DNA of 64,000 nucleotides. Origin: Croceicoccus naphthovorans (GTDB lineage: Bacteria > Pseudomonadota > Alphaproteobacteria > Sphingomonadales > Sphingomonadaceae). The stretch spans positions 130,681-194,680 of the forward strand of contig NZ_CP011771.1 of the NCBI RefSeq assembly GCF_001028705.1. Reading direction: 5' to 3'. Position numbers and translations under genes: made by a program. This document shows positions 34,033-41,490 of the stretch, piece after piece; the stretch's first letter is position 1, and each line of letters starts with the position of its first letter. The notes beneath the pieces are model-generated. The model was not told the origin of the DNA and searched no databases. It saw nothing but the letters and a program-made list of their open reading frames with translations.

Positions 34033-35000
34033 GCCGCCATGCTGACTGGCGTGACTTCGGCTGTCCAGTTCCATGGCATGAGTTCGTCCCAGCGCGAGGC
34101 CGGCCATCCGCTGGCGATCTTCTCGATCACATCGGCGATGTAGGCTTGCGACTCCAGACCATTGAGCTTGGCGGTCTCGATGACGGAATAGATCGCGGCC
34201 GCCCGTTCGCCGCCCGCCTTCGAACCGGCGAACAGCCAGTTCTTCCGACCAATGGCGATTGAACGCATGGCCCGTTCGGCGATGTTGTTGTCGATCTCGG
34301 CACCGCCCTCGTCGAGGAAGAGGGTGAGCGCCGTCCAGCGCTTGCGGCCATAGGCGAGCGCCTTGGCCATCGCCGACTTGGGCGACAGGCGGTGCAGGGC
34401 ATCATGGATGGCTACGCGCAGGCTCTCGATCTGCGGCTTGCTTCGTTCCTGGCGACATCGCCGGCGGACGTCGGGCGGCCTACCGCGTATCTCTTCCTCG
34501 ATCCGGTAAAGCCTGGCGATCCGTTCCAGCAGATCCGTGGTCAGCGGCGTCGGGCTGGTCTGGTGGTTCTCGAATATCTTGCGCCGGAAATGCGCCCAGC
34601 AGGCGACTTCCCTGATCCGACCGCCCGCATAGAGCTTGTCGTAACCGGCATAGGCGTCGGCCTGAAGAAGACCGGCAAAGTGCTTGAGCTCGGTCTGCGG
34701 ATGGATGCCGCTGCGATCGGACGTGAACCGGTACCAGACCAGAGCCGGACCAGTGGCACCCGATGCGCGATCATCGATGACATAGGTCCACAGCCTTGCC
34801 TGCGCGGTCTTGCCCTTGCCCGGCACCAGCATCGGCACGGGCGTATCGTCGGTGTGTAGCTTGCCGGCCTTGAGGCCCTGTTCACGAATGCGGGCAACAA
34901 TGGGATCGAGCAGCGCGGCTGCCTGTCCTGCCCAACCGGCCAGGGTCGAGCGGTCGATACTGACCCCTTGCGCCGCCATCATCTCGGCCTGGCGATAGAG
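34029..35000 (-). pseudogene. tnpC: IS66 transposase (TnpC), 3' part
   Basis: Catalytic and C-terminal part of an IS66 transposase, resuming at YRQAEMMAAQGVSIDRSTLAGW. DDE-type residues are expected in HTDDTPVPML (first D), QADAYAGYDKLY (second D) and IDNNIAERAMRSIAIGRKNWLFAGS (E). The 5' part is at about 36332-36896; the IS110-type element separates them. The ATG at 35114 that opens this frame is inside the IS110-type element. Confidence 0.85.
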
Positions 35001-36331
35001 ATGCGGTGATCGGGCTGAGGCCTGGATCTGCCGATGAGTTATGTTGGAATTGGTCAACCAGGAGAGAAGCAATGCAATTCTTCGTTGGAGTCGACGTTTC
35101 GCTGGAAAGCTCAAGCATCTGCGTCATTGACGAGCGCGGTGTCGTGATCAAGGAAGGCACGGCTGCCAGTGAACCCGAAGCAATAGGCCGTTTTATCCGC
35201 CACCAAGGCCGCAAGGTCGAGCACGTTGGCTTGGAGACCGGGTCGTTGTCGCAATGGCTTCACGCGGGCCTGGTGCGGCAAGGCTTCAAGGTCTCGGTCA
35301 TGGAAGCTCGGCATGTACATGCGGCGTTCGGCGCGATGCGGGTCAAAACCGACCGCAACGATGCACGTGGTCTCGCGCAGCTGATCCGACTCGGATGGTT
35401 CAAGTCCGTGCACGTGAAGGCGCCGAGCGCCCAAGAAACCCGGGCGCTGCTCAATGCCCGGCAGTTTCTTGTCGATAAAGTCACGGGCATAGAGAACTCG
35501 ATGCGAGCGAACCTACGGAATTTCGGGCTGAAGATGGGCGTGGTGTCCCGGAAGACATGGCCGACGCGAGCACGCGATTTGGCCAGCGGCATCCCAGCGC
35601 TGGAGATGTTGGTTGAAGCTCTGCTCAAAGTGCGCGACGTCCTGCTCCAGGAACTGCGCACGCTGGATCGCAAGCTGCTGGAGACTGCACGCGCCGACCC
35701 TATTGTACAGACGCTTATGACCGCGCCGGGCGTCGGTGCCATCGTGGCACTGACATACCGGAATGCGATCGATGACCCTAACCGCTTCAAGCGGTCCAAA
35801 GATGTAGGTCCGTGGCTGGGTTTGACGCCGACCCGATATCAGTCCGGGCAGATCGACAGGCGCGGCCACGTGACCAAGGCTGGCGACGGCTCAGTGAGAA
35901 CAGCATTATACGAGGCGGCAACGACGTTGCTCGGCCGCGTCGTGAGATGGTCAGCGCTGAAGAATTGGGGCCTGCGGGTCGCGCGGCGAAGTGGAATGAA
36001 GAAGGCCCGCGTCGCTGTGGCGCGCAAGCTCGCCGTCATCCTCCACAGCATGTGGCGGACACAATCGCCATTTGCCTGGGCCGCCGACAAGGAGGAGGTC
36101 TTCGCCTAATTAGAGATACCGCCTGCCACGGAGCTGGTAGTCGGTGACGAGGTCCCGAGCAGGGACGAAGGTTGATTGAGCACGCATCTGCCGGAGTCGC
36201 CTCGAGCACGGGGTAGAGATAGTGCCATCCGCCTCCTTAGTTCGCATCATGTGACGGCCTCGCCGATCACGGACAGAAGCATGGCCCTGCTCGTGGATTA
36301 TGTCGTTGACGAAAACAGCCCGATCACAGAA
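35001..36331 (+). mobile_element. IS110/IS1111-type insertion sequence
   Basis: About 1.33 kb inserted in the IS66 tnpC gene at the codons for HLPL/YRQAEM. It carries one transposase gene and subterminal 11-bp inverted repeats GTGATCGGGCT (35006-35016) and AGCCCGATCAC (36317-36327), a feature of the IS1111 subgroup. Exact ends are uncertain by several bases because the family makes no clear target duplication. Confidence 0.8.
35072..36109 (+). CDS. IS110/IS1111-type DEDD transposase
   Basis: 345 residues. N-terminal RuvC-like DEDD domain: FFVGVDVSLESSSICV (D), GLETGSLSQWLH (E), and KTDRNDARGLAQLIRLG (D...D). C-terminal transposase_20 domain: LMTAPGVGAIVALTYRNAIDDPNRF and GPWLGLTPTRYQSGQIDRRGHVTKAGDGSVRTALYEAA, including the helix-hairpin-helix and the conserved serine segment. 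AGGAGAG lies upstream of the ATG at 35072. The non-coding ends flanking the gene would encode the guide (bridge) RNA known for this family. Appears intact. Confidence 0.9.
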   Translation: MQFFVGVDVSLESSSICVIDERGVVIKEGTAASEPEAIGRFIRHQGRKVEHVGLETGSLSQWLHAGLVRQGFKVSVMEARHVHAAFGAMRVKTDRNDARGLAQLIRLGWFKSVHVKAPSAQETRALLNARQFLVDKVTGIENSMRANLRNFGLKMGVVSRKTWPTRARDLASGIPALEMLVEALLKVRDVLLQELRTLDRKLLETARADPIVQTLMTAPGVGAIVALTYRNAIDDPNRFKRSKDVGPWLGLTPTRYQSGQIDRRGHVTKAGDGSVRTALYEAATTLLGRVVRWSALKNWGLRVARRSGMKKARVAVARKLAVILHSMWRTQSPFAWAADKEEVFA

Positions 36332-36896
36332 GCGGCAGGTGATGGTCGAACTTGTTCACGACCACATGGGCGAGCGTCGCGAAGCTGGCCTTGCCGCGCG
36401 CGACCGCTTTTACCGGGGCGGACGCCTGGACGATCTTCTCGCAGGACCGGCAGGAATACTTGGGCCGCACGGTGCGGATGACGCGCCACTTCACCGGCGC
36501 CACGTCGAGCATCTCGTCGCTGTCCTCGCCCAGCGGGCGCAGGGCGCCGCCGCAATCGGGGCAGGCGCAGCTTCCCGCTTCCGGTTCGATCCGGCGCTCG
36601 CTGCGGTGAAGATGACCGGGGAACTGACGGATCGGTGTCGCGCGCTGGTTGCCGGTTGCCGATGCCGTTGCGGCAACATCAGCAACAGCGGCTTCGCCTT
36701 CCAGTTCCTCAAGCGCCAGTTCGAGTTGCTCGATCTGGCGGCTGAGCTTCTCCGACGACTGGCCGAATGTCATCCGCTTAAGCTGGGCGAGCTGAAAACG
36801 CAGCGTCTCGATCAGCGTATCGCGGGCCGCCAGAGCCGCTTCCAGCTCGGCGATCCGGGCATCCTTGTCGATGGGGGAGGAGGCTTGATCCGACAC
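36332..36896 (-). pseudogene. tnpC: IS66 transposase (TnpC), 5' part
   Basis: N-terminal part of the IS66 transposase: leucine-zipper-like coiled coil (DARIAELEAALAARDTLIETLRFQLAQLKRMTFG, residues about 12-45), zinc-binding segment (CACPDCGGALRPLG and YSCRSCEKIV), ending at VVNKFDHHLPL where the IS110-type element enters. The native continuation is at 34029-35000. The stop that closes the visible frame is inside the inserted element. Confidence 0.85.
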
Positions 36897-36957
36897 CGTG
36901 ATCCTTTAGCGAATCGGGTGGTCCAATGCCAGAAAAACCAACGGAATCCGTGAGCTT

Positions 36958-37305
36958 TTATCCCGCCAGAAGAGGCACAGTCGTCCGCTCGGGCCGACGC
37001 CAGTCGATGCCTTCCAGAAGCATCGAAAGCTGCGCCGAGGTGAGACTGACCTTGCCTGTCTTCGTCACCGGCCACACGAAACGCCCACGATCCATACGCT
37101 TCGAAAACAGGCACATGCCCTGACCATCGTACCACAGCAGCTTGACCAGATCACCGCGCTTGCCCCGAAAGGCGAACAGCGCCCCGCAATGCGGGTTCTC
37201 GTGCAGCACTTGCTGCGCCAATACTGCCAGACCGTTAAAGCCCTTACGCATGTCGGTCACACCGCAGGCAAGATAAATGCGTGTCGAAGGAGGCAACGGG
37301 ATCAT
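36958..37305 (-). CDS. tnpB: IS66 Orf2 (TnpB)
   Basis: 115 residues with the complete IS66 Orf2 signature: IYLACGVTDMRKGFNGLAVLAQQVL, GALFAFRGKRGDLVKLLWYDGQGMCLFSKRMDRGRFVWP. An accessory protein needed for IS66 transposition, mechanism unresolved. The ATG at 37305 overlaps the tnpA stop (ATGA). Confidence 0.9.
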   Translation of the reverse strand: MIPLPPSTRIYLACGVTDMRKGFNGLAVLAQQVLHENPHCGALFAFRGKRGDLVKLLWYDGQGMCLFSKRMDRGRFVWPVTKTGKVSLTSAQLSMLLEGIDWRRPERTTVPLLAG

Positions 37306-37742
37306 TGAGACAGCACGCTGATCACCCGCGCCAGCGCATCGGCATCGACTGCAGTGTCCACCGTCAGCTTCACGCCCGAAGGCAGTTCGATCCCGATCTC
37401 GCCACCCGCTCGGGCGGGAGATGAAACAGCCGGAAGCAAGGGCTCCGATATCTCAACCTCGGCAAAAGCCGGCAATGCCGTCCGCCTCGTTCCCGTCAAC
37501 TCACCAGACATCGCCAGGCGCCGCCAGGTGTAGAGTTGCCCGCTGCCGACTTCATGCCGTTCACAGGCCGACCGAACCGAGCCATCCGGTCCGAAGGCGT
37601 CCCGCAAAATCGCCAGCTTCTGCTCCACCGTCCAGCGCCGACGGCCCGACACGCGCCCTACGATCTCGACGCGACCAGTCATACGAGTGCTCATATGACC
37701 AGTCGTATGACTGCTCGTTCCGTCATCGTCGATATCGTCCAT
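37302..37742 (-). CDS. tnpA: IS66 Orf1 (TnpA)
   Basis: 146 residues. Helix-turn-helix of the IS3/IS66 accessory type: RRRWTVEQKLAILRDAFGPDGSVRSACERHEVGSGQLYTWRRLAMSGEL. The C-terminal part is variable. I chose ATG 37742 (GGAG eight bases before); a GTG at 37748 is also possible. First gene of the IS66 operon, close to the right end of the element. Confidence 0.85.
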   Translation of the reverse strand: MDDIDDDGTSSHTTGHMSTRMTGRVEIVGRVSGRRRWTVEQKLAILRDAFGPDGSVRSACERHEVGSGQLYTWRRLAMSGELTGTRRTALPAFAEVEISEPLLPAVSSPARAGGEIGIELPSGVKLTVDTAVDADALARVISVLSQ

Positions 37743-37819
37743 CGGCACCGCTCCACAAGAGAGCGGTAATCAGCCTATCCCAACGCCATCATGCAAGGCG
37801 GCCTTCACACCACGCTTAC

Positions 37820-37931
37820 GGCGCAGCCAATACTCGGCACGCTCCTCATCGTCGATATGCATGCCGCTGGCACGAAGATGTTCGATCTGCTGCTGCCAAG
37901 TGAGCGCAGGCTTTGTAAAGGTGCGGGTCAT
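37820..37931 (-). pseudogene. Abi_2/AbiF-like protein, 5' part
   Basis: N-terminal 37 codons of the disrupted abi gene: MTRTFTKPALTWQQQIEHLR, then ASGMHIDDEERAEYWLR, where the IS66 element cuts the next codon (C|AT, giving His 38 when rejoined to 33389). The N-terminal KPALTWQQQIEHLRxRG pattern is characteristic of Abi_2 proteins. The 112 bases here, including one target copy, and the 800 bases from 33389 to 32590 sum to exactly 304 codons. Confidence 0.85.
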
Positions 37932-37964
37932 TCTGGCCCGTTTGTGCAACGCATTGGCCAAAAA

Positions 37965-38200
37965 TAAAAGACCCGCCCAGTGTGCATATCCTTGCGGACA
38001 GAGGCCGGGCGGGTGCGATCGACACCGACATATGCGCCGATTCCCAACAAATCAATAACCGAAGCTTCGGTTTATCGTTTTTTTGCCGAGACGGCCGATC
38101 GGGCCAGATCTTCAATTGACCGTCCGGTGACCTGCTATGCGTAGCACAAAATCCGAGCTTGCGCTCGGCTCCGTTTGAGACTCTAAGGTGACGGTCCGCC
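37965..38200 (-). ncRNA. Candidate structured RNA upstream of abi, ending in a terminator
   Basis: On the abi strand this spacer folds into several strong stems: GAGCCGAGCGCAAGCTCGG (38151-38170 region), AACCGAAGCTTCGGTT (about 38056-38071, perfect), and a final hairpin with arms ACCCGCCC/GGGCGGGT (38013-38006 with 37980-37973) followed by a T-rich run, i.e. an intrinsic terminator placed before the abi start codon at 37931. A terminated, structured transcript directly ahead of an Abi_2-type gene fits described AbiF-associated small RNAs. The 5' end is a guess. Confidence 0.45.
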
Positions 38201-38641
38201 GCAAGTCGGTCACCTACGCCGCGTCAACGAGTAGGATAAGAACGACAGTGAGAGCAAACGTGCTCCCACTGCCCAAGCCGGAAACGCCAGTAGTCGGTAA
38301 CCGACACTGACTTCGGCCAGTTGCATGCGATCCGCATATCAACCTCCAAGGGTCCGGGAAAAAGCCCGGGCTCCGGGTCGCCCCATTGCGCCCAAGTTTG
38401 CGGGCCGAGGAGCGATGAAGGAAGAAGACGGCGGACCGTCGCTGACAATATATTGTAGTTACCTGAGTTTCGCTACCCGAATGTATCTACATCATTCAGG
38501 TGGAGCGAGAAAAGTTCGAGTCCGAAGGGCTGCATCCCTTAAACTTAGCGCCCACCCACACTGGTTCATTGTTTGCAGGAACCGGCAGACGCAAGGCTAT
38601 TGGCAGGGCTTAGGTCTTCCAGCGTTCGCAGCGAAGGTCGA
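38201..38641. other. Intergenic region, no gene recognised
   Basis: About 440 bp between the candidate RNA and the four-gene ubiquitin-like operon. It contains short inverted repeats (ACCTGA...TCAGGT around 38461-38502) and several plus-strand open frames under 110 codons with no homology signs. The promoter of the minus-strand candidate RNA probably lies here. Confidence 0.4.
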
Positions 38642-39112
38642 CTAGCGCTTCGTCCGGCGTTGCACAATCGTCTGCGCAAGAATGCGGCGGTTGATCTTAC
38701 GCTTCCAGTTTAGCTGGGCCTGCGAGAGAATACGCTTTCGAACAGTCTGCAAGAGGAAGTGATACTCCTTCTCGTTGTACAGGTAGCCCATCCGATAAGC
38801 ATGTTCGATCAAATCGATATTGGCATTTGCGGAGTCGTCCTGGGCAATGCGTTTCAAGCCGTCAAAAAGATTCCCCGTGTCGATCTGAATGAAACGGTTG
38901 ATGCAGACATTGCCGACGTAGGTGGTGTTCCCGTTATGACGGTTGCGAATGTAACAATGTTCCTTGATCTCCTGACCGCAGGGGCAATTGTCCCACTCGT
39001 CGCTGATCTCAACGGCGACGAGCTCCCATTCTTGACGGGCGGCCTCGAAGATCTTTGCGACGGATAAAGGGAGGATGTGAGCTTTGAGGTGTTCGAAATT
39101 TGGCGATGTCAT
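38642..39112 (-). CDS. Zinc-ribbon-like hypothetical protein in ubiquitin-like operon
   Basis: 156 residues, basic C terminus (QLNWKRKINRRILAQTIVQRRTKR). A likely metal site is NCPCGQEIKEHCYIRNRHNGNTTYVGNVCINRF (C-x-C...C/H...C). Family unknown to me. It is 42 bp downstream of the DUF6527 gene on the same strand, so probably the last gene of the ubl-E1-DUF6527 operon. A role as substrate adaptor or nucleic-acid binder is conceivable but unsupported. Confidence 0.6.
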   Translation of the reverse strand: MTSPNFEHLKAHILPLSVAKIFEAARQEWELVAVEISDEWDNCPCGQEIKEHCYIRNRHNGNTTYVGNVCINRFIQIDTGNLFDGLKRIAQDDSANANIDLIEHAYRMGYLYNEKEYHFLLQTVRKRILSQAQLNWKRKINRRILAQTIVQRRTKR

Positions 39113-39154
39113 TGCGCTCCTACCCTCCCTAAAACCAGACCGTTGGCCGCGGCA

Positions 39155-39589
39155 CTACTTGGCGGCAAGCCAGCGTACGAGGCGAGCGATGATTCCAGGT
39201 CGAGAAGCCGGTTCGATTGTCTGGGGCGATAATGGCGCTTGTGGCGCACTATTGTAATGCCGCTCCTTGCGGTCGCGATCGACGCGACGGCCAAGTTCGA
39301 CCCGTTCACGCGACCACTTGTCCGCCCAACGTACGCGCCCGCCATCAAGGATGTAATGCGATTGGCAGGGGAAGCTCCAATTGCCGATGGATGGGCTGAC
39401 CGAGACGGACTCCCCGTTAAACTTCATCGACCAGTCGCGCGGCGAGAACCGCGTGTAGACCTCGCTCCCGCAGCCACAGAAACAACGGTGTGCCGCCGTG
39501 CCGAACTCCATCGATACGTAGAGGATTCCTTCCTCCAGATTATCGGGAAACGCCTTGACGAATTTATGCGCATAGGTGGCACGGCTCAT
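39155..39589 (-). CDS. DUF6527 family protein of ubiquitin-like operon
   Basis: 144 residues. Cys/His cluster HRCFCGCGSEVYTRFSPRDWSMKFNG ... SFPCQSHYILDGGRVRWADKWS, fitting a structural or catalytic zinc site. DUF6527 genes are commonly found next to DUF6791/ThiF and multiubiquitin genes; their biochemical role is not settled. The C-terminal 45 residues form a linker ending in a hydrophobic segment (GIIARLVRWLAAK). The ATG at 39589 overlaps the E1-like gene stop (ATGA). Confidence 0.75.
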   Translation of the reverse strand: MSRATYAHKFVKAFPDNLEEGILYVSMEFGTAAHRCFCGCGSEVYTRFSPRDWSMKFNGESVSVSPSIGNWSFPCQSHYILDGGRVRWADKWSRERVELGRRVDRDRKERHYNSAPQAPLSPQTIEPASRPGIIARLVRWLAAK

Positions 39590-40779
39590 GTTTTGTCCTC
39601 GTTGATGATGACATTGCCGTTCAGCGCGAAGTTGGCGTGATGTTCATGCCCAAGATCGATATAGAAGCCAAAGTACTTCTTCCACCTGATGACGGCGAGC
39701 GCGGCATTCAGCGCGTTCAGATCGGCAATCTGGATGTTCTTGGCGTAGATATTGTCCTTGCCTCCGTCCTTGAAGGAAATCCGACGGTTATCGCGCACAT
39801 GTTCGCGCTTGGCAGGCGTACTTGTGGTGACACGGACAAGGCCCGTCAGACCCTCGTCGATCAGTTCGATGCCCATACCGACATCGACGAACGGAACGCC
39901 ATTCTGCTCGAGATATTCCACGAGCAGACGCTTAGGCGTGCCAGGGTCCATGCAGATGAAGGCGAAATCAAGAGCGCCAATCCGGTCAATCGTATCGGCG
40001 GCGATGGCGAAGTCATGCGGCTCAATGCCTCGGTGCATTCTGGAATAGATTCCTGCGAGGTAGTCAACCTTCTTGGGCAATTCGCGAAGTTCGTCTCCTG
40101 AGGGCGCGCCTGGCGCGCGAAAGGCGTTATGCTGCAGGAACGTATCGCCGTCGAAGATGGCAATTTGCCGCACAGGTGTCTTAGCCACAAGATCGAGGAC
40201 ATAGGAGCCGGTGCCGCCGACGCCGAAAATGCCGACGCGCGCCAGTTCCAGTTTGCGCATCACGTTGGTGATGCCCACCCGCCCCGAAGCGGTGTCGGGA
40301 TAGTGAAACGGCGAGTGCGGATCTTCGCTCTCGACGAAGCGATGCGTTCGCGCCGACACATTCGGATCCAGGTCTTGTGCATGACGCTCGATCATCGCCA
40401 CGTAGGTGGTCAACTTGTGGTGATAGTCGCGGTAACCCTCGCTAGGCTTCTTCGAAAAGGAGTGGTTGACGGTGAGGCCAGGCCCCAGTGTTTGATCACC
40501 GCTGGTGTGCCGCATATGCTCCAAAGGACTGCCAGCGCTATCGCACGGATATTCGCCCGCCCACATGGCAACGTGTTTTCCGGCTTCGATGGGCGAGACT
40601 GTGACATCCCCAGAGATATTGCTCATGTCCGAGACCAGCGTGCCGAGGCGAACCTCGCCCTTGCAGTTCACATAGGGCACGCCCGAAATTACCAAATGGT
40701 TGTGCAGGACGGCCAGCTCGTAGCCGTCCTGCACAATGCGGGCGAGGTCGGGATTACGACTTGTCAGTGGCAGTGACAT
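39586..40779 (-). CDS. E1-like ThiF-family adenylyltransferase with DUF6791 N-terminal domain
   Basis: 397 residues. Residues about 1-165 match DUF6791 (SRNPDLARIVQDGYELAVLHNHLVISGVPYVN). Residues 170-390 are a ThiF/MoeB/E1 Rossmann domain: RVGIFGVGGTGSYVLDLVAKTPVRQIAIFDGDTF (GxGGxGS nucleotide loop and acidic strand end) and FICMDPGTPKRLLVEYLEQNGVPFVDVGMGIEL. Expected to adenylate the C terminus of the neighbouring ubiquitin-like protein. The start overlaps the ubl gene by 26 bp, the stop overlaps DUF6527. No dedicated JAB-type protease gene is visible nearby. Confidence 0.8.
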   Translation of the reverse strand: MSLPLTSRNPDLARIVQDGYELAVLHNHLVISGVPYVNCKGEVRLGTLVSDMSNISGDVTVSPIEAGKHVAMWAGEYPCDSAGSPLEHMRHTSGDQTLGPGLTVNHSFSKKPSEGYRDYHHKLTTYVAMIERHAQDLDPNVSARTHRFVESEDPHSPFHYPDTASGRVGITNVMRKLELARVGIFGVGGTGSYVLDLVAKTPVRQIAIFDGDTFLQHNAFRAPGAPSGDELRELPKKVDYLAGIYSRMHRGIEPHDFAIAADTIDRIGALDFAFICMDPGTPKRLLVEYLEQNGVPFVDVGMGIELIDEGLTGLVRVTTSTPAKREHVRDNRRISFKDGGKDNIYAKNIQIADLNALNAALAVIRWKKYFGFYIDLGHEHHANFALNGNVIINEDKT

Positions 40780-41038
40780 CGAAAATCATGTCCTTCTTGA
40801 TGTGCACCGTTCCATCGGGCTGGAGCGTGCCTTCCTTGTTTTGACCGGGGCCGTCGCGGTAGGCGATGGTGATCTCAATGTTCTCTCCGGTCGGCGGATT
40901 TTCGAACGCAAGGGCAACGATCTGGTCATAGGTGACTTCCTTGCCCTGAACCTCCTTCTCACGGGTGTTGACAATGATCGTGGTCGCGCCGTGCCCACCC
41001 TGCCCGTTGCCGGGATTGTCATTCTTGTTGGTATCCAT
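40754..41038 (-). CDS. Ubiquitin-like (multiubiquitin-domain) protein
   Basis: 94 residues. A flexible Asn/Gly-rich start (MDTNKNDNPGNGQGGHG) precedes one beta-grasp domain of the multiubiquitin family: TTIIVNTREKEVQGKEVTYDQIVALAFENPP, then ENIEITIAYRDGP, then TVHIKKDMIFDVTATDKS. It ends in Asp-Lys-Ser without the C-terminal di-glycine of ubiquitin. First gene of the operon and divergent from an XRE repressor, whose likely operators lie upstream. Probably the modifier activated by the E1-like protein encoded next. Confidence 0.8.
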   Translation of the reverse strand: MDTNKNDNPGNGQGGHGATTIIVNTREKEVQGKEVTYDQIVALAFENPPTGENIEITIAYRDGPGQNKEGTLQPDGTVHIKKDMIFDVTATDKS

Positions 41039-41081
41039 CTTCGCAAACTCCGGGCTTTGATTAGAGGCGGGAAAAATACCT

Positions 41082-41149
41082 CTACTCCGAACAAACTCTC
41101 ACGTTGCGATTCGGTAGTCAAGGGCATAAAATGCGCCTACACCGAACAA
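41082..41149. promoter_or_regulatory. Direct-repeat operators between ubl operon and xre
   Basis: CTACTCCGAACAA at 41082-41094 and CTACACCGAACAA at 41137-41149 are 55 bp apart, in the 128-bp spacer between divergent ubl (start 41038) and xre (start 41167). Likely binding sites of the XRE protein. The second copy lies just before the xre ribosome binding site. Confidence 0.5.
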
Positions 41150-41166
41150 GGAGCAGGAGATGTCGT

Positions 41167-41490
41167 TTGCAGAACACCCTTGGAGAGAAAATTCGCAAGC
41201 TACGGAAAGATAAGGGCTATACCCTCGATAAGCTTGCCGAACTGACTGATTCCAGCAAGAGCTACATCTGGGAGCTAGAAAACAAGAACCCACCACGGCC
41301 TTCGGCCGAGAAGCTGGCCAGAATCGCCGAAAAACTCGAAACCACCATCGAGTTTCTGCTCGATGAGGGCGAAGGTGTCAGTGCGGAGGAAGCTGTCGAT
41401 GCACAGTTTTACCGCCAGTACCGCAAGATGGATTCCTCGACCAAAGAAAAGATCAGGCGGATGGTTAAACTGTGGGGCGACGATGCATGA
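41167..41490 (+). CDS. XRE-family transcriptional repressor
   Basis: 107 residues. N-terminal HTH_3: LGEKIRKLRKDKGYTLDKLAELTDSSKSYIWELENKNPPRPSAEKLARIAEKLETTIEFLL. The C-terminal tail (VDAQFYRQYRKMDSSTKEKIRRMVKLW) resembles that of repressors cleaved by ImmA-type proteases. The start is TTG 41167 with GGAGA six bases upstream. Its stop overlaps the ImmA-like start (ATGA). Likely represses the divergent ubiquitin-like operon and itself. Confidence 0.8.
   Translation: MQNTLGEKIRKLRKDKGYTLDKLAELTDSSKSYIWELENKNPPRPSAEKLARIAEKLETTIEFLLDEGEGVSAEEAVDAQFYRQYRKMDSSTKEKIRRMVKLWGDDA

Larger units (their letters stand above)
33398..37819 (-). mobile_element. IS66-family insertion sequence with passenger gene, interrupted by IS110-type element
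   Basis: 4.42 kb including the nested insertion (about 3.1 kb without it). Ends start GTAAGCGTGG and are imperfect inverted repeats (about 23 of the first 26 bp match). GGCGCAGC (33390-33397 and 37820-37827) is the 8-bp target duplication typical of IS66. Gene order tnpA-tnpB-tnpC plus a coupled pRiA4b ORF-3-like gene. The transposase gene tnpC is split by the IS110-type element, so the element is probably no longer autonomous. Confidence 0.9.

Noticed and set aside
37681..37720. Alternating CATACGAG/CATATGAC-like repeats at the start of IS66 tnpA
   Set aside because: Short and degenerate and within coding sequence. Explained by a His/Thr/Met-rich N terminus; no independent evidence of regulation.
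38500..38535. GTTCGAGTCC resembling a tRNA T-loop
   Set aside because: No matching T stem, anticodon arm or acceptor stem could be drawn around it.
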